Positions 32,586 through 41,165 of a stretch of DNA of 43,234 nt are shown here, piece after piece (positions within the stretch are counted from its first letter, which is position 1; the number at the start of each line of letters is the position of its first letter). Source of the DNA: JAOZHU01 sp964632845. GTDB taxonomy: Archaea > Thermoproteota > Bathyarchaeia > Bathyarchaeales > Bathycorpusculaceae. The position numbers were made by a program, and so were the translations under genes. Location: NCBI GenBank assembly GCA_964632845.1, contig CAZWDU010000014.1:1-43234 (forward strand), read 5' to 3'. The notes beneath the pieces are model-generated. The model was not told where the DNA came from. It saw nothing but the letters and a program-made list of their open reading frames with translations, and ran no database searches.

Positions 32586-32626
32586 CCCGCATCGTACTAG
32601 GCTGTTTTCGTGGTAAAAGCGTTTTT

Positions 32627-32667
32627 ATCAAGAATCCTTGACCAAACTGTAGTCAAGATTTCTTGAC
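32627..32667. promoter_or_regulatory. Two tandem 16-bp palindromes over the Kelch promoter
   Basis: 32627-32642 reads ATCAAGAATCCTTGAC and 32652-32667 reads GTCAAGATTTCTTGAC. The second is a perfect 7-bp inverted repeat with a 2-base centre; the first differs at few positions. Their centres are 25 bases apart. On the minus strand the first overlaps a TATA-like GATAAAAAC some 40 bases before the Kelch ATG. A bound dimer would block TBP, so a repressor site is my inference. Confidence 0.55.
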
Positions 32668-32792
32668 AAACTTTCTCGCGCAATTCAGCCTTTATACAGA
32701 AGGAGCATAAGTCAAAAATTGCACATTAGCACAGCCAAAAAATTAGCAAACTCCACACATGCGCTTTACGCTGTATAGTAGACATAAGTCGC

Positions 32793-33557
32793 TTAGACTT
32801 CTAGAAAGCTCCTCAGCCTTTTCGGGTTAAACACAGTGAACTTGGCGTTTTTCAGGATTCTGCCGATTTTCGGAATCACCCCAGCTGCATCCGTTCCAAG
32901 CTTACACGTCAAAGCATGCTCAAATAAGCCTAAAGATTCTACGCTGATTATGTCTCTGGTTAACTTCGCGTACTCCAACGCATTCTTCACTTCACGCAGA
33001 GCCACACCTAAAACTAATAGCCTGTCCAGCAACATTTCTTGCCAAACCATGTACGTTTCAACTTGCCGCGTTGATAACTCAGCTTCTATACGGCTCTCTT
33101 CCTCGTTCACGCAGGTAACCTTTACGCTTAAAGGCAAATCGCTGCAGAAACCAAAAAGTTCACCAATTTTTCTCAACGCAACTTTCCTCCCATCGACCAG
33201 CTGCGCTTGCAGACTGCTTAACGGTATCTGTGCGTAGACAATTTTCGGCTGGAACACCCCCACATCCACCACAAGCTCCTCTCTGCTTTTTTCAAATTTC
33301 ACAACGTACCCTTTCAACGTTGAAAGCTTCATTACGTTTCCAATACTGGTTGGGCAAAATCCTATTTCCTTAGCAATATAACTCGTTGCAATAACCTCAT
33401 CTTCTCCTGCAAGGGCTATTTGAACCCACCTGCCAGCCACAGTGCCTAAAACCTTCACCTCCACATCTAAACCTTCCAACAAAAGCTGTAAGGCATCACC
33501 AATTTGACTCAACTGGACACTGCCATAAGCTCTCGTCAGCAAAGTCAACTCGGTCAT
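32793..33557 (-). CDS. DUF2110 family protein
   Basis: A conserved archaeal protein of unknown function, 254 residues here. The N-terminus (ELTLLTRAYGSVQLSQIGDA, then LLEGLDVEVKVLG) and overall length fit DUF2110 as I remember the family. It looks soluble, with alternating strands and helices, and a central IGNVMKLSTLKGYVV part that resembles an S1/KOW-like small beta domain followed by an LFGFCSDLPL segment. The ATG at 33557 overlaps the stop of the HD gene (ATGA), so it is the third gene of a tfe-HD-DUF2110 operon. The context points to transcription or RNA metabolism. Confidence 0.78.
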   Translation of the reverse strand: MTELTLLTRAYGSVQLSQIGDALQLLLEGLDVEVKVLGTVAGRWVQIALAGEDEVIATSYIAKEIGFCPTSIGNVMKLSTLKGYVVKFEKSREELVVDVGVFQPKIVYAQIPLSSLQAQLVDGRKVALRKIGELFGFCSDLPLSVKVTCVNEEESRIEAELSTRQVETYMVWQEMLLDRLLVLGVALREVKNALEYAKLTRDIISVESLGLFEHALTCKLGTDAAGVIPKIGRILKNAKFTVFNPKRLRSFLEV

Positions 33558-34084
33558 GGGCAATCGCCAATAAGTTCAGCCATTTCCCTATGAAGCTTCA
33601 GAACTCGCTCAGCAGCTTCAGGTCTTCCTTCTTCAACAAGTTCCTCAACGGTTACGTCTATCGGCACACGCTTCGATTTCTCGATTAACTTATCAGCATA
33701 GGAAACTAGTTTCTCTTCAATAGTCACGGGAACATAAACGTCGTTTGGCCAACCCAACTCTTCTGCTTCATCAGCTGTTATTCCGCCGCCAACATGCCGC
33801 TTTATTATAGAAATCACGGCTTCAGGCAAACCCACTGCTCCCAAAATTTCAGCGCCAACAACCGCGTGGTGAACACTATGCGTCTTTGAACGACCAATAT
33901 CGTGAAGCAACGCGCCTATTTCCACAAGTTCCAAATTAACATTCAAGCCGTTCTCTTTGCAGGCTTCAGCGGTTTCTACTGCCAGCTTCGCTACAGCTTT
34001 ACAGTGCCGTATGACTTTCAAGGAGCATTGACTTTCACGCAGAAGTTGTATTGCCTGCTCCCTAGATGGAAGCTTTTCACTCAC
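33554..34084 (-). CDS. HD-domain phosphohydrolase
   Basis: A 176-residue metal-dependent phosphohydrolase-type protein. HD superfamily residues: H27 (VIRHCKAV), the H61-D62 pair in ALLHDIGRSKTH, a histidine in SVHHAVVGAE, and the late D in VSYADKLI. It corresponds to the small archaeal HD group typified by TIGR00295. The substrate is unknown; related proteins act on nucleotides or 2',3'-cyclic phosphates. It starts with GTG at 34084, overlapping the tfe stop by eight bases, so it is translated with tfe. Confidence 0.85.
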   Translation of the reverse strand: MSEKLPSREQAIQLLRESQCSLKVIRHCKAVAKLAVETAEACKENGLNVNLELVEIGALLHDIGRSKTHSVHHAVVGAEILGAVGLPEAVISIIKRHVGGGITADEAEELGWPNDVYVPVTIEEKLVSYADKLIEKSKRVPIDVTVEELVEEGRPEAAERVLKLHREMAELIGDCP

Positions 34085-34589
34085 CCAGTTCCTTCCTTAA
34101 CTGCTCAACCTTCGCTGTCAATTGCTGAACGATTTTCTCGTTTGAGTAATGCGCTAAAGCTTTGCCGCAAGTTGAACAGTGAAAAACCTGCTCTACTGCC
34201 TCTTCAAATGGAACCCGTTTGCAACCTGGCGTATTGCAGTAATAAAAGTCGTGATTCTTCTCGTAGTCCAGTCGAACGCTGAGTTTCTCCAGCACCCTGC
34301 GTTTTTGGCTTAAAATAAAACCTTCAAGCTGATCTGGCTGGAGTTTCCAGTGGAATATGAACCAGCCAGTCTTGGGATCGCGAGTTCGCCTCAAGCTTAC
34401 GAGCGAATGATCATACAGTTTGTAGAGGATTTTGCGAACTGAATTCAAACGAATGCCTGTTTTGTTCGCTATCTCGTCGTCCGTTGTTTCCTCTGAGTTT
34501 TTGAGGGTTTCAATAAGTTTTACGGCTTCTTCCTCGCCCAGTGCAGTTGCCACTTTCATGAGTGTTGCATCATCTATAGTTGATAACAT
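34077..34589 (-). CDS. tfe: Transcription factor E (TFIIE-alpha homologue)
   Basis: TFE joins the archaeal preinitiation complex and helps open the promoter. The 170-residue protein has the extended winged helix (about 1-85, TDDEIANKTGIRLNSVRKILYKLYDHSL as landmarks 36-63), a linker helix, and a zinc ribbon with C118, C123, C138 and C141. It ends in a coiled segment (VQQLTAKVEQLRKEL). The domain order and length are those of archaeal TFE. It heads the tfe-HD-DUF2110 operon and lies next to the mbf1-hflX-trm56 operon on the same strand. Confidence 0.95.
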   Translation of the reverse strand: MLSTIDDATLMKVATALGEEEAVKLIETLKNSEETTDDEIANKTGIRLNSVRKILYKLYDHSLVSLRRTRDPKTGWFIFHWKLQPDQLEGFILSQKRRVLEKLSVRLDYEKNHDFYYCNTPGCKRVPFEEAVEQVFHCSTCGKALAHYSNEKIVQQLTAKVEQLRKELGE

Positions 34590-34661
34590 ATTCTGCTTCC
34601 TTTTAACCCATAATTAATGGTGACGCTGCAATAAAACTCTTCTTCCAAGCTTAGCCAGCAA

Positions 34662-35207
34662 TCAACGATCCACCACTGTTTTTTTCCCTCTTTCTTGAGG
34701 AATTATCCTTATTTTCGCGTTTCCAAACCTTTCCACTAATTCTTTTCCTTCAAAAAATCTGTCTAAAAACACAGCTAACGCCGCACATTCCGAATGCGGT
34801 TGATTCCCAACTGCAACGTTAAAATCAGAGACCTCGCTTGAAAAAAATTCACTCGGAACCTTTTGACTTCCAATCAACAACAGCACATCTTTCCCAGCAT
34901 TCCTAATCCTGTCTAACACGTTGCTCGCTTGTATGTTTTCCCCGTACGCTGTTAAATGGACAACAATGCCGTCTTTAGCTTTCCAGTCGCGCACAACGCT
35001 TTTCCATGGTATCCCCATCTCAAAAAAGAATTCGCCACCCCAACTATCCGTAACCTTCGCTACGGTTGCCTTGATTGCTTCGTCTCTTGTGTCGGCAAGC
35101 AGGAAGCCTGAAACGCCCAATGCTCGCGCTGTTAAGGCAACATGAGTTGTAAGCCTCGCATCGCGTTGCACCCTGTGACCCCACCTCAAAACAACAATTC
35201 GTTGCAT
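34662..35207 (-). CDS. trm56: tRNA (cytidine(56)-2'-O)-methyltransferase
   Basis: Trm56 is a SPOUT enzyme that 2'-O-methylates C56 in the T-loop of archaeal tRNAs, using S-adenosylmethionine. The 181-residue product begins QRIVVLRWGHRVQRDARLTTH, the family opening. It has LLLIGSQKVPSEFF and VAVGNQPHSECAALAVFLDR, the trefoil-knot cofactor site. I chose the ATG at 35207 because homology begins there and it lies eight bases after hflX. The frame to 35258 lies inside hflX. It is the third gene of mbf1-hflX-trm56. Confidence 0.92.
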   Translation of the reverse strand: MQRIVVLRWGHRVQRDARLTTHVALTARALGVSGFLLADTRDEAIKATVAKVTDSWGGEFFFEMGIPWKSVVRDWKAKDGIVVHLTAYGENIQASNVLDRIRNAGKDVLLLIGSQKVPSEFFSSEVSDFNVAVGNQPHSECAALAVFLDRFFEGKELVERFGNAKIRIIPQERGKKTVVDR

Positions 35208-35214
35208 GTTTCTT

Positions 35215-36477
35215 TCACTTCTGTTTGACCGCGTGATGCGCTTCGAAGTTTCCATCAAGTTCTTCCACTCGTTTTTTCACGTTTTCAACAAACGCTGGCG
35301 TTGCCTCAAAAACAACTTGCACCGCGTTATCCGTGAAATTCACTTTTTGCACATCTGCTCTTTCATGAACCCACGACATGAACGGCATCGTCTGGGTTGT
35401 CAACGGAACCCTGAACGATGCTTGAACATAGTTTTCGAGTTTTTCCAGTATTTCGTGTTTAATCAAGTCGAGGTTAGTGTGGCACAGTGCTGATATGCGA
35501 ACGGGGTTTTTGATTTTCTCTTGTAATGTTTCAAGTTTTTGGTCTATTTCTGCCTCAGGCAGCAAGTCAATCTTGTTCAGTGCTGTTATAATCGGTATAC
35601 CTGTTGCTCCAATATGGTCTATTGTTTCTAAGCAAATGTTGTTTTTCTTCTCAATCGTTTCTACTGGCTCGTTCATGTCCAAAACCAGTATTATCAGGTC
35701 TGCGTAAATAGTCTCTTCCAAAGTTGAATGGAAAGCATCCATCAGCATTAAGGGCAAACGATCTATGAAGCCAACGGTGTCTGTTAACAGAAACTTTCGT
35801 TTTGAAAATTCTACAAGCCGCGTTGTAGTCGAAAGCGTCGTGAACAAAGCCTTGCCCACCCGCACTGTTTCCTCAGTCAAAGCATTAAACAACGAACTTT
35901 TTCCCGCGCTTGTATATCCAGCCAAAGAAATAGCAGAAAAGCCTAATGCTGCTCTTCTTTCACGATGCAAGAGCCGCTTTTCCCGGATTCTTTCAAGTTT
36001 CTTCTGGATGGTGGAAATTTGCCTTTTCACCGCATCCTGATAAACATCAGCTTCATAAGCTCCAAGCCCCATGAATCCAGGCTGCTCTTTCATCTTTGTC
36101 AACCTTACTCTCTCTTTAGCATGAGCAAGCTCGTACTGCTGTGTCGCCAGCTGAATCTGGAGTTGCGCTTCGGTTGTTGTGGCTCTTTTCGTGAAAATTT
36201 CCAGAATCAGTTGGAAACGGTTGATGACTTCAACTCCCGTGGCTTTTGCCAAATTATACGCTTGAACGGATTTCAACGGGTTATCAAAAAGGATTTTCTC
36301 AGCGCCTGTTTCTTTAACAAGCGCCGCAAGTTCTTCCACCTTTCCCGCGCCTATCTGGTAACGGGCATCAGGTCTTCTGATTTGCTCTAGTTTTGCGACA
36401 ACAGTGTATCCCGCAGCCTCGGCTAGTCTTGTGAGTTCTTCTAAACTTGAAGTTTCACGATTTAATCGCCGTTGCAC
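35215..36477 (-). CDS. hflX: GTPase HflX
   Basis: A ribosome-associated GTPase; bacterial HflX splits stalled ribosomes. The 420-residue protein has the N-terminal HflX domain (about 1-175, with IGAGKVEELAALV), a helical linker, then the G domain. G1 is GYTSAGKSS at 187-195, G3 is DTVGFIDRLP and G4 is NKID. Archaeal HflX normally has this length. It starts with GTG at 36477, sharing one base with the mbf1 stop (TAGTG), and is followed after seven bases by trm56. All three are translation-linked. Confidence 0.93.
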   Translation of the reverse strand: MQRRLNRETSSLEELTRLAEAAGYTVVAKLEQIRRPDARYQIGAGKVEELAALVKETGAEKILFDNPLKSVQAYNLAKATGVEVINRFQLILEIFTKRATTTEAQLQIQLATQQYELAHAKERVRLTKMKEQPGFMGLGAYEADVYQDAVKRQISTIQKKLERIREKRLLHRERRAALGFSAISLAGYTSAGKSSLFNALTEETVRVGKALFTTLSTTTRLVEFSKRKFLLTDTVGFIDRLPLMLMDAFHSTLEETIYADLIILVLDMNEPVETIEKKNNICLETIDHIGATGIPIITALNKIDLLPEAEIDQKLETLQEKIKNPVRISALCHTNLDLIKHEILEKLENYVQASFRVPLTTQTMPFMSWVHERADVQKVNFTDNAVQVVFEATPAFVENVKKRVEELDGNFEAHHAVKQK

Positions 36478-37001
36478 TATGATGGCTTTCGTTCTGATGG
36501 CTCCTCCGTGCCCTCCTTGTTCAGATGCATCAAGTCGCCAAGCGTTAACTCGCGACTTTGAGCCTTAGGAATCTGCTGCGTGGTTTTTTCTTCTGCAACT
36601 GGAACAAGCAGCTTAATTTTCAACGTGTGCTCAAGTTTTGTAACAAGCTGATTGTTAGGCATCATCTTTCCAGTCTCGATTTTCCTTAAAACCGACGCTT
36701 TCTCATTGATTTTCTTGCCCAACTCCTCGTGAGATATGCCGAGTTTTTCCCGAGCTTGTCGTATCTTCGCGTCATACCCCTCTACTATTTCCCGACTGGT
36801 ATCAACCGTAGTTTTCGCCGCTTTCCTTTTCACCGGCATAGGCGCAAAAGGCTTTCTTGCCAGTTCCTGTTTAGGAACTGGTTCCTCGTAGATTATTTTC
36901 CCATGCTTTGCGCATTCGCTGCACACGGTCAGCTTAGCGCCTTCAATCAATGCTCTAATGGGCGTACCGTAAATTTTATGCCCGCAGACTTCGCATCGCA
37001 A
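36477..37001 (-). CDS. mbf1: Multiprotein bridging factor 1 (aMBF1)
   Basis: An archaeal protein that associates with the ribosome and probably with transcription. The 174 residues comprise an N-terminal zinc ribbon (C3, C6, C27, C30), a basic proline-rich linker and a Cro-type helix-turn-helix (about 78-132, IRQAREKLGISHEELGKKI then LRKIETGKM). A short tail follows. The start is TTG, preceded by GGGTGA about nine bases upstream; starting later would lose the first cysteine pair. It heads mbf1-hflX-trm56 and is divergent from the PUA gene, with a TATA-like GTTTATAC between. Confidence 0.93.
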   Translation of the reverse strand: MRCEVCGHKIYGTPIRALIEGAKLTVCSECAKHGKIIYEEPVPKQELARKPFAPMPVKRKAAKTTVDTSREIVEGYDAKIRQAREKLGISHEELGKKINEKASVLRKIETGKMMPNNQLVTKLEHTLKIKLLVPVAEEKTTQQIPKAQSRELTLGDLMHLNKEGTEEPSERKPS

Positions 37002-37084
37002 TGATTTTTCACCCAGTTGTCTTTATTATCTGGTTATGTTTATACTTGTCGAATCAAAAAAACATGGAACAACGGTGAACCTTT

Positions 37085-37555
37085 ATGGAAGACGCATTGA
37101 AACGCGTTAGACGCACCGCAGACTACCAATTCGGCAAAAACGTAGGCATTAAGCTCTTTCCAGAAAACGTAGAGATTTCGTACTCCAAAGCAACTGGCAG
37201 AATACGCTATATTAATTTAAACGGTGAAAGGCTTGCCACTCTTCGCCCTACTAACGGCTTACTATCCCTTAGTATCACCGCAGCTGAACGCATCACTAAA
37301 AACGCGGTTCCAGCCCAATGCTTCGTTACGGTGCAAAATGATGTGGCACAGTTTGTCGCCAACGGCAGCGACGTGTTCGCAGCGCACGTTACCAAAGCTG
37401 ACACTGCAATACACGCAAAAGATGAAGTTATCGTTGTCGATGAAGCTGGCAAGGTTTTGGCAGTTGGACGCGCCATGCTGTCCAGCGCAGAAATGAAAGC
37501 GTTCAAAACAGGCATTGCCGTCAAAGTCAGGCATGGATGCACAAAGGAAAGTTAA
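37085..37555 (+). CDS. PUA-domain protein
   Basis: PUA domains bind RNA. The 156-residue protein has an N-terminal pre-PUA part (DALKRVRRTADYQFGKNVGI to about 75) and a PUA domain from about 76 (AQCFVTVQNDVAQFVANGSDVFAAHV split as two landmarks, then DEVIVVDEAGKVLAVGRAML). This is the arrangement of stand-alone PUA proteins related to the C-terminal part of archaeal tRNA-guanine transglycosylases. A tRNA- or rRNA-modification helper role is likely but not specific. It is followed by NAC after a 44-base gap. Confidence 0.85.
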   Translation: MEDALKRVRRTADYQFGKNVGIKLFPENVEISYSKATGRIRYINLNGERLATLRPTNGLLSLSITAAERITKNAVPAQCFVTVQNDVAQFVANGSDVFAAHVTKADTAIHAKDEVIVVDEAGKVLAVGRAMLSSAEMKAFKTGIAVKVRHGCTKES

Positions 37556-37599
37556 GTATAAGAGTTTCCATTGTAAAGTAGTTGGTGGAGTGTTTTCTA

Positions 37600-37953
37600 A
37601 TGCAGAGACGCATGAACCCCCGTGAAGCAAGACGCATGATGCAGCGTATGGGCATGAGCATGGACAACGTCCAAGAAGTAGAACAAGTCATCATCAAAAC
37701 CAGCAGCAAAGACATAATCATCGAACAGCCCGAAGTAGCAATCTTGAACATGCAGGGACAAAAAATTTTCCAAGTCGCAGGTGGAACAATCACGGAGAAA
37801 ACTCCTGAACGCACCCTTCCCAAGCTCGTTGTAGCCGAGGAAGATGTACAGCTCGTGGCGGACCAGACAGGCAAAAGCACAGACGAAGCCCGAAAAGCCC
37901 TAGAAGAATGCGAAGGCGACTTAGCAAAAGCAATACTGCTACTACAGTCATAA
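37600..37953 (+). CDS. nac: Nascent polypeptide-associated complex protein
   Basis: Archaeal NAC is a homodimer that binds ribosomes and new chains. The 117-residue product has a basic N-terminus (MQRRMNPREARRMMQRMGM), the NAC beta-barrel (about 25-75, with VEQVIIKTSSKDIII and VAILNMQGQKIFQVAGG), and a C-terminal UBA domain (about 80-117, EDVQLVADQTGKSTDEARKA). I start at the ATG 37600, where GGAG lies nine bases upstream. The frame from 37582 adds six residues. A TATA-like GTATAAG lies about 43 bases before the start. Confidence 0.95.
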   Translation: MQRRMNPREARRMMQRMGMSMDNVQEVEQVIIKTSSKDIIIEQPEVAILNMQGQKIFQVAGGTITEKTPERTLPKLVVAEEDVQLVADQTGKSTDEARKALEECEGDLAKAILLLQS

Positions 37954-37974
37954 TGTTGCAGAAACGGTTATTTC

Positions 37975-37983
37975 TATATATAT
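37975..37983 (+). promoter_or_regulatory. TATA box for the PfkB kinase operon
   Basis: An alternating TATATATAT run about 40 bases before the ATG at 38017. The transcript would start near 38003-38008, leaving a leader of only about ten bases. Confidence 0.5.
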
Positions 37984-38016
37984 CAGTTTCCATATTACTT
38001 GTGACACGTGGGTTTG

Positions 38017-38943
38017 ATGGCAACTCAGAATTCTGACATCACCGTAGTTGGTCACTTTTCAATAGACTCCATTTCCCTGCCCAGCCGACCGCACCCCTTC
38101 GTCGTTCTAGGCGGCTCCACAGCTTACACTTCTCTTCTAACCAGACGTTTGGATGCTGCAGTCTCCGTAATCTCCAAAGTTGGCGGAGATTTCCCAGAAG
38201 CTTACATGTGGTGGCTTCAGCAAGAAGGCATCGACCTCTCCGCCGTTACCAAACTTGAAACCGAAAAAACCACACGCTTCGAACTCAAATATACCAAAGA
38301 TCTGACAAAAAGAACCCTGAAACTAAAAAACAAAGCCTCACCACTAACCGTAAGCGATTTACCCACTTCTCTACACGCCAAAGCCATCCACATTGCACCT
38401 ATCGCAGGCGAAATCTCATACGACACAATCGCACACTTGAAAAGCTGCACAGGAGTTTTATCCCTTGACCCTCAAGGTCTACTGCGCAGCTTCAGCGCCG
38501 CTGGAAACGTCAAATATCGCTCTTCATTTGACAAAAACATCCTAAGCCTAATCACCATTTACAAATCTTCTCTGGAAGAACTCAACGCTGCAACTGGGCG
38601 CTCAGACATGCGTTCGGCGATAAAAGCCATTCACGACTTCGGAGTTGAAACCGTCATCGTCACCTTAGGCATTAAGGGCGCTGTGCTTTCCGTTTGTGGA
38701 ACACGCTACAACATCCCCGCGCACAAATCTGCCTCAGTGGTTGACCCCACAGGTGCAGGCGACGTTTTCATGGGCGGTTTTTTAACCGAGTATGTTCGCC
38801 ACAAAGAGTCTTTATGGTGCGCCTGCGTTGGCTCTGCCGCTGCCTCGCTGGTGGTTGAAGGCGTAGGCCCAACCTTTTTTGGAGAAAAAGAAGAAATTTA
38901 TCGCAGAGCCCAGCTTATCTACGAAAAGAGAATTAAGCATTAA
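38017..38943 (+). CDS. PfkB-family sugar/nucleoside kinase
   Basis: A ribokinase-fold kinase of 308 residues that phosphorylates a sugar or nucleoside with ATP. The N-terminal part has FVVLGGSTAYTSLLTRRL and KVGGDFPEAY; the C-terminal signature DPTGAGDVFMGGF (about 242-254) holds the catalytic aspartate and anion hole. The substrate cannot be read from sequence. Archaeal relatives act on ribose 1,5-bisphosphate-pathway sugars, nucleosides or fructose phosphates. The start is the ATG at 38017; a GTG at 38008 adds three residues. The small zinc gene and thrS follow on the same strand. Confidence 0.87.
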   Translation: MATQNSDITVVGHFSIDSISLPSRPHPFVVLGGSTAYTSLLTRRLDAAVSVISKVGGDFPEAYMWWLQQEGIDLSAVTKLETEKTTRFELKYTKDLTKRTLKLKNKASPLTVSDLPTSLHAKAIHIAPIAGEISYDTIAHLKSCTGVLSLDPQGLLRSFSAAGNVKYRSSFDKNILSLITIYKSSLEELNAATGRSDMRSAIKAIHDFGVETVIVTLGIKGAVLSVCGTRYNIPAHKSASVVDPTGAGDVFMGGFLTEYVRHKESLWCACVGSAAASLVVEGVGPTFFGEKEEIYRRAQLIYEKRIKH

Positions 38944-38985
38944 CGCGTATTGTAGAGCATAAAGAAATCATGTGAAGGTGTTTCA

Positions 38986-39195
38986 TTGGGACGCATCGAT
39001 AAAGGGGTCAAATGCAGCGTATCCGGCTGCGGCAGAGAAGCTGCCCGTTCAATTTCAACCGACAAAGTCAAGTCTGCAGGGTTAAAAGTAGGCAGCAGCG
39101 AGAAACGCGCCTACCTCTGCAGGGAACATTATAAGGAATTCAAGAAGAAAACTAAAAAAGACAAGACGCTAGATAAGTGGCGTTACAGCGCCTAA
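38986..39195 (+). CDS. Small zinc-binding conserved protein
   Basis: A basic 69-residue protein with C9-x4-C14 in KCSVSGCGREA and a late C-x2-H (YLCREHYKEF), which together could hold one zinc. The lysine-rich C-terminus (KEFKKKTKKDKTLDKWRY) suggests RNA or ribosome contact. I do not recognise a named family. It starts with TTG, with GAAGGTG eight bases upstream, and lies 16 bases before thrS, so it probably shares that transcript. The gap after the pfkB gene is 42 bases. Confidence 0.75.
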   Translation: MGRIDKGVKCSVSGCGREAARSISTDKVKSAGLKVGSSEKRAYLCREHYKEFKKKTKKDKTLDKWRYSA

Positions 39196-39211
39196 AAAGG
39201 AAGCAGCAACC

Positions 39212-41089
39212 ATGCGGATATTGCAGTTACATTCTAACTTTATCGCTTTTACGCCTGTGGCAAAAGAAATCGCCATAGCTGAAGAAGCAGAGAAAAAAGA
39301 AAACCGCGTTGAAGAAGCTGTAGTGCTTTTCATAGCTGTTGAAGAAGGCGATGACGCAGCCGCAGCTCAAAAAGCAATTGACGATGCGCATGCCTTTCTG
39401 CACAAGTTGAAGGTTAACCGTATCTTGCTTTATCCCTACGCTCACTTAAGCAGCAACTTGGCAAAGCCTGCTGAAGCATTAAAAATACTGAAAACCATGG
39501 ACGCTTGCGCGAAGCAAGCGGGTATAGAAACTTACCGTGCACCTTTCGGCTGGAACAAACAGTTCACCATCAGCATCAAGGGGCATCCTCTAGCGGAGCA
39601 AGCCCGCTCCTACGCCGCTGCAAAAGCTGAAGGCGAAGCGAAAAAAGAAGAGGAACCTGTCTCTGCAGCACTGAAAGCTGAGGATAAACTGCAATCGTTT
39701 TGGCATGTTCTCATGCCTGACGGCTCACTTGTGCCAGTTGAAGACTTCAAGTTTAAGGGGCACGTGAATCTGCAGAAGTTTTCGCAGTACGAAATCAAGA
39801 AGGCACGCGCCGTCACAGCGATGCCTCCTCATGTGCCGTTGATGAAGCGGTTGGAAATTGCGGATTATGAGGCCGGCAGCGATCCGGGTAATCTTCGTTG
39901 GTACCCGAAGGGGCGAATGATAAAATCTTTGCTGGAGCAGTACGTTGCGGTGAGGATGAATGCTTACGGCGCTATGGAAGTTGAGACGCCTGTTATGTAT
40001 GACTTCAACCATCCCAGCTTGTCTAGTTACCTTAACCGTTTTCCCGCCCGCCAGTATGTCTTGAAGTCAGAGGATAAAGAGTTGTTTCTCAGGTTTGCTG
40101 CGTGCTTTGGGCAGTTTCTTATGGCGCATGACGCCCAGTTTAGCTACAAGCAGCTGCCTGTCAAACTCTACGAGTTGACGCGTTACAGTTTCAGGCGCGA
40201 GAAGAGCGGTGAAGTCGTGGGTTTGAAGCGGCTTCGAGCGTTTACGATGCCTGACTGCCACGCTTTCTGCATGGATTTGGAGCAGGCGAAGAAGGAGTTT
40301 ATGATGCGGTTCAACATGTGCATAGAGGTCCTCGCTGAAATTGGCTTAACGAAAGACGATTATGAAATCGCCATGCGCTTCACAAGAGGCTTCTATGACG
40401 AAAACAAAGCTTTCCTTGCAGAGTTGGCGAAGACATACGGGAAACCCATGTTGGCGGAGGTTTGGAACGAGCGGTTCTTCTACTTCATTTTGAAGTGGGA
40501 TTTGAACTTCGTGGACAATCAGGACAAAGCAGCGGCGCTCAGCACAGACCAGATTGACGTGGAGAACGCGAAACGGTACGAGATAACCTATGTAGATGAG
40601 AAAGGCGAGAAGCAGTACCCGCTGATTTTGCATTGCTCGCCAAGCGGCGCTATTGAACGCGACATCTACGCTTTGCTGGAAAAGGCTTACAAAGAGCAGA
40701 TGAAAGGTAAAGCGCCTATGCTTCCGCTGTGGCTTTCGCCAACGCAGGTCAGGCTGATACCGATAAGCGACAAGTACATGGACAAAGTTGAAGAACTCGC
40801 CGAGAAAATCGAAGAGTCTTGCATCCGGGTGGACATAGATGACACATCAGCGACGCTGCAGAAGAAAATCCGCGAAGCTGAACAGGAATGGGTTCCTTAC
40901 GTCGTCGTCATCGGCGAAAAAGAACTTGCGTCAGGCATGCTTGCAGTTCGAGACCGCGAATCCCGCGGACAGCAAAGCATTACTGTGGATGAGCTTCTCG
41001 CCAAAATGCACGCCAAGATTGATGGAAAACCCTTTAAGCCGTTGCCGTTGCCGCGGAACCTTAGCAAGCGCCCACAGTTCCACGGCTGA
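39212..41089 (+). CDS. thrS: Threonyl-tRNA synthetase, archaeal type
   Basis: It charges tRNA-Thr. The 625 residues comprise the archaea-specific N-terminal editing domain (about 1-145, a D-aminoacyl-tRNA-deacylase fold that removes serine, with MRILQLHSNFIAFTP and RAPFGWNKQF), the class-II catalytic core and the C-terminal anticodon-binding domain (about 515-615). The core has RWYPKGRMIKSLLEQY, motif 2 YSFRREKSGEVVGLKRLRAF and motif 3 SPSGAIERDIYALL. All key blocks are present, so no separate editing partner is needed. AAGGAAG precedes the ATG. Confidence 0.96.
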   Translation: MRILQLHSNFIAFTPVAKEIAIAEEAEKKENRVEEAVVLFIAVEEGDDAAAAQKAIDDAHAFLHKLKVNRILLYPYAHLSSNLAKPAEALKILKTMDACAKQAGIETYRAPFGWNKQFTISIKGHPLAEQARSYAAAKAEGEAKKEEEPVSAALKAEDKLQSFWHVLMPDGSLVPVEDFKFKGHVNLQKFSQYEIKKARAVTAMPPHVPLMKRLEIADYEAGSDPGNLRWYPKGRMIKSLLEQYVAVRMNAYGAMEVETPVMYDFNHPSLSSYLNRFPARQYVLKSEDKELFLRFAACFGQFLMAHDAQFSYKQLPVKLYELTRYSFRREKSGEVVGLKRLRAFTMPDCHAFCMDLEQAKKEFMMRFNMCIEVLAEIGLTKDDYEIAMRFTRGFYDENKAFLAELAKTYGKPMLAEVWNERFFYFILKWDLNFVDNQDKAAALSTDQIDVENAKRYEITYVDEKGEKQYPLILHCSPSGAIERDIYALLEKAYKEQMKGKAPMLPLWLSPTQVRLIPISDKYMDKVEELAEKIEESCIRVDIDDTSATLQKKIREAEQEWVPYVVVIGEKELASGMLAVRDRESRGQQSITVDELLAKMHAKIDGKPFKPLPLPRNLSKRPQFHG

Positions 41090-41165
41090 CAGCAAATCGT
41101 ATATTCATTTACGCAACCTATATCAAATAAACATGCGATATGAACAACTGTAACGAGGGAAAACT

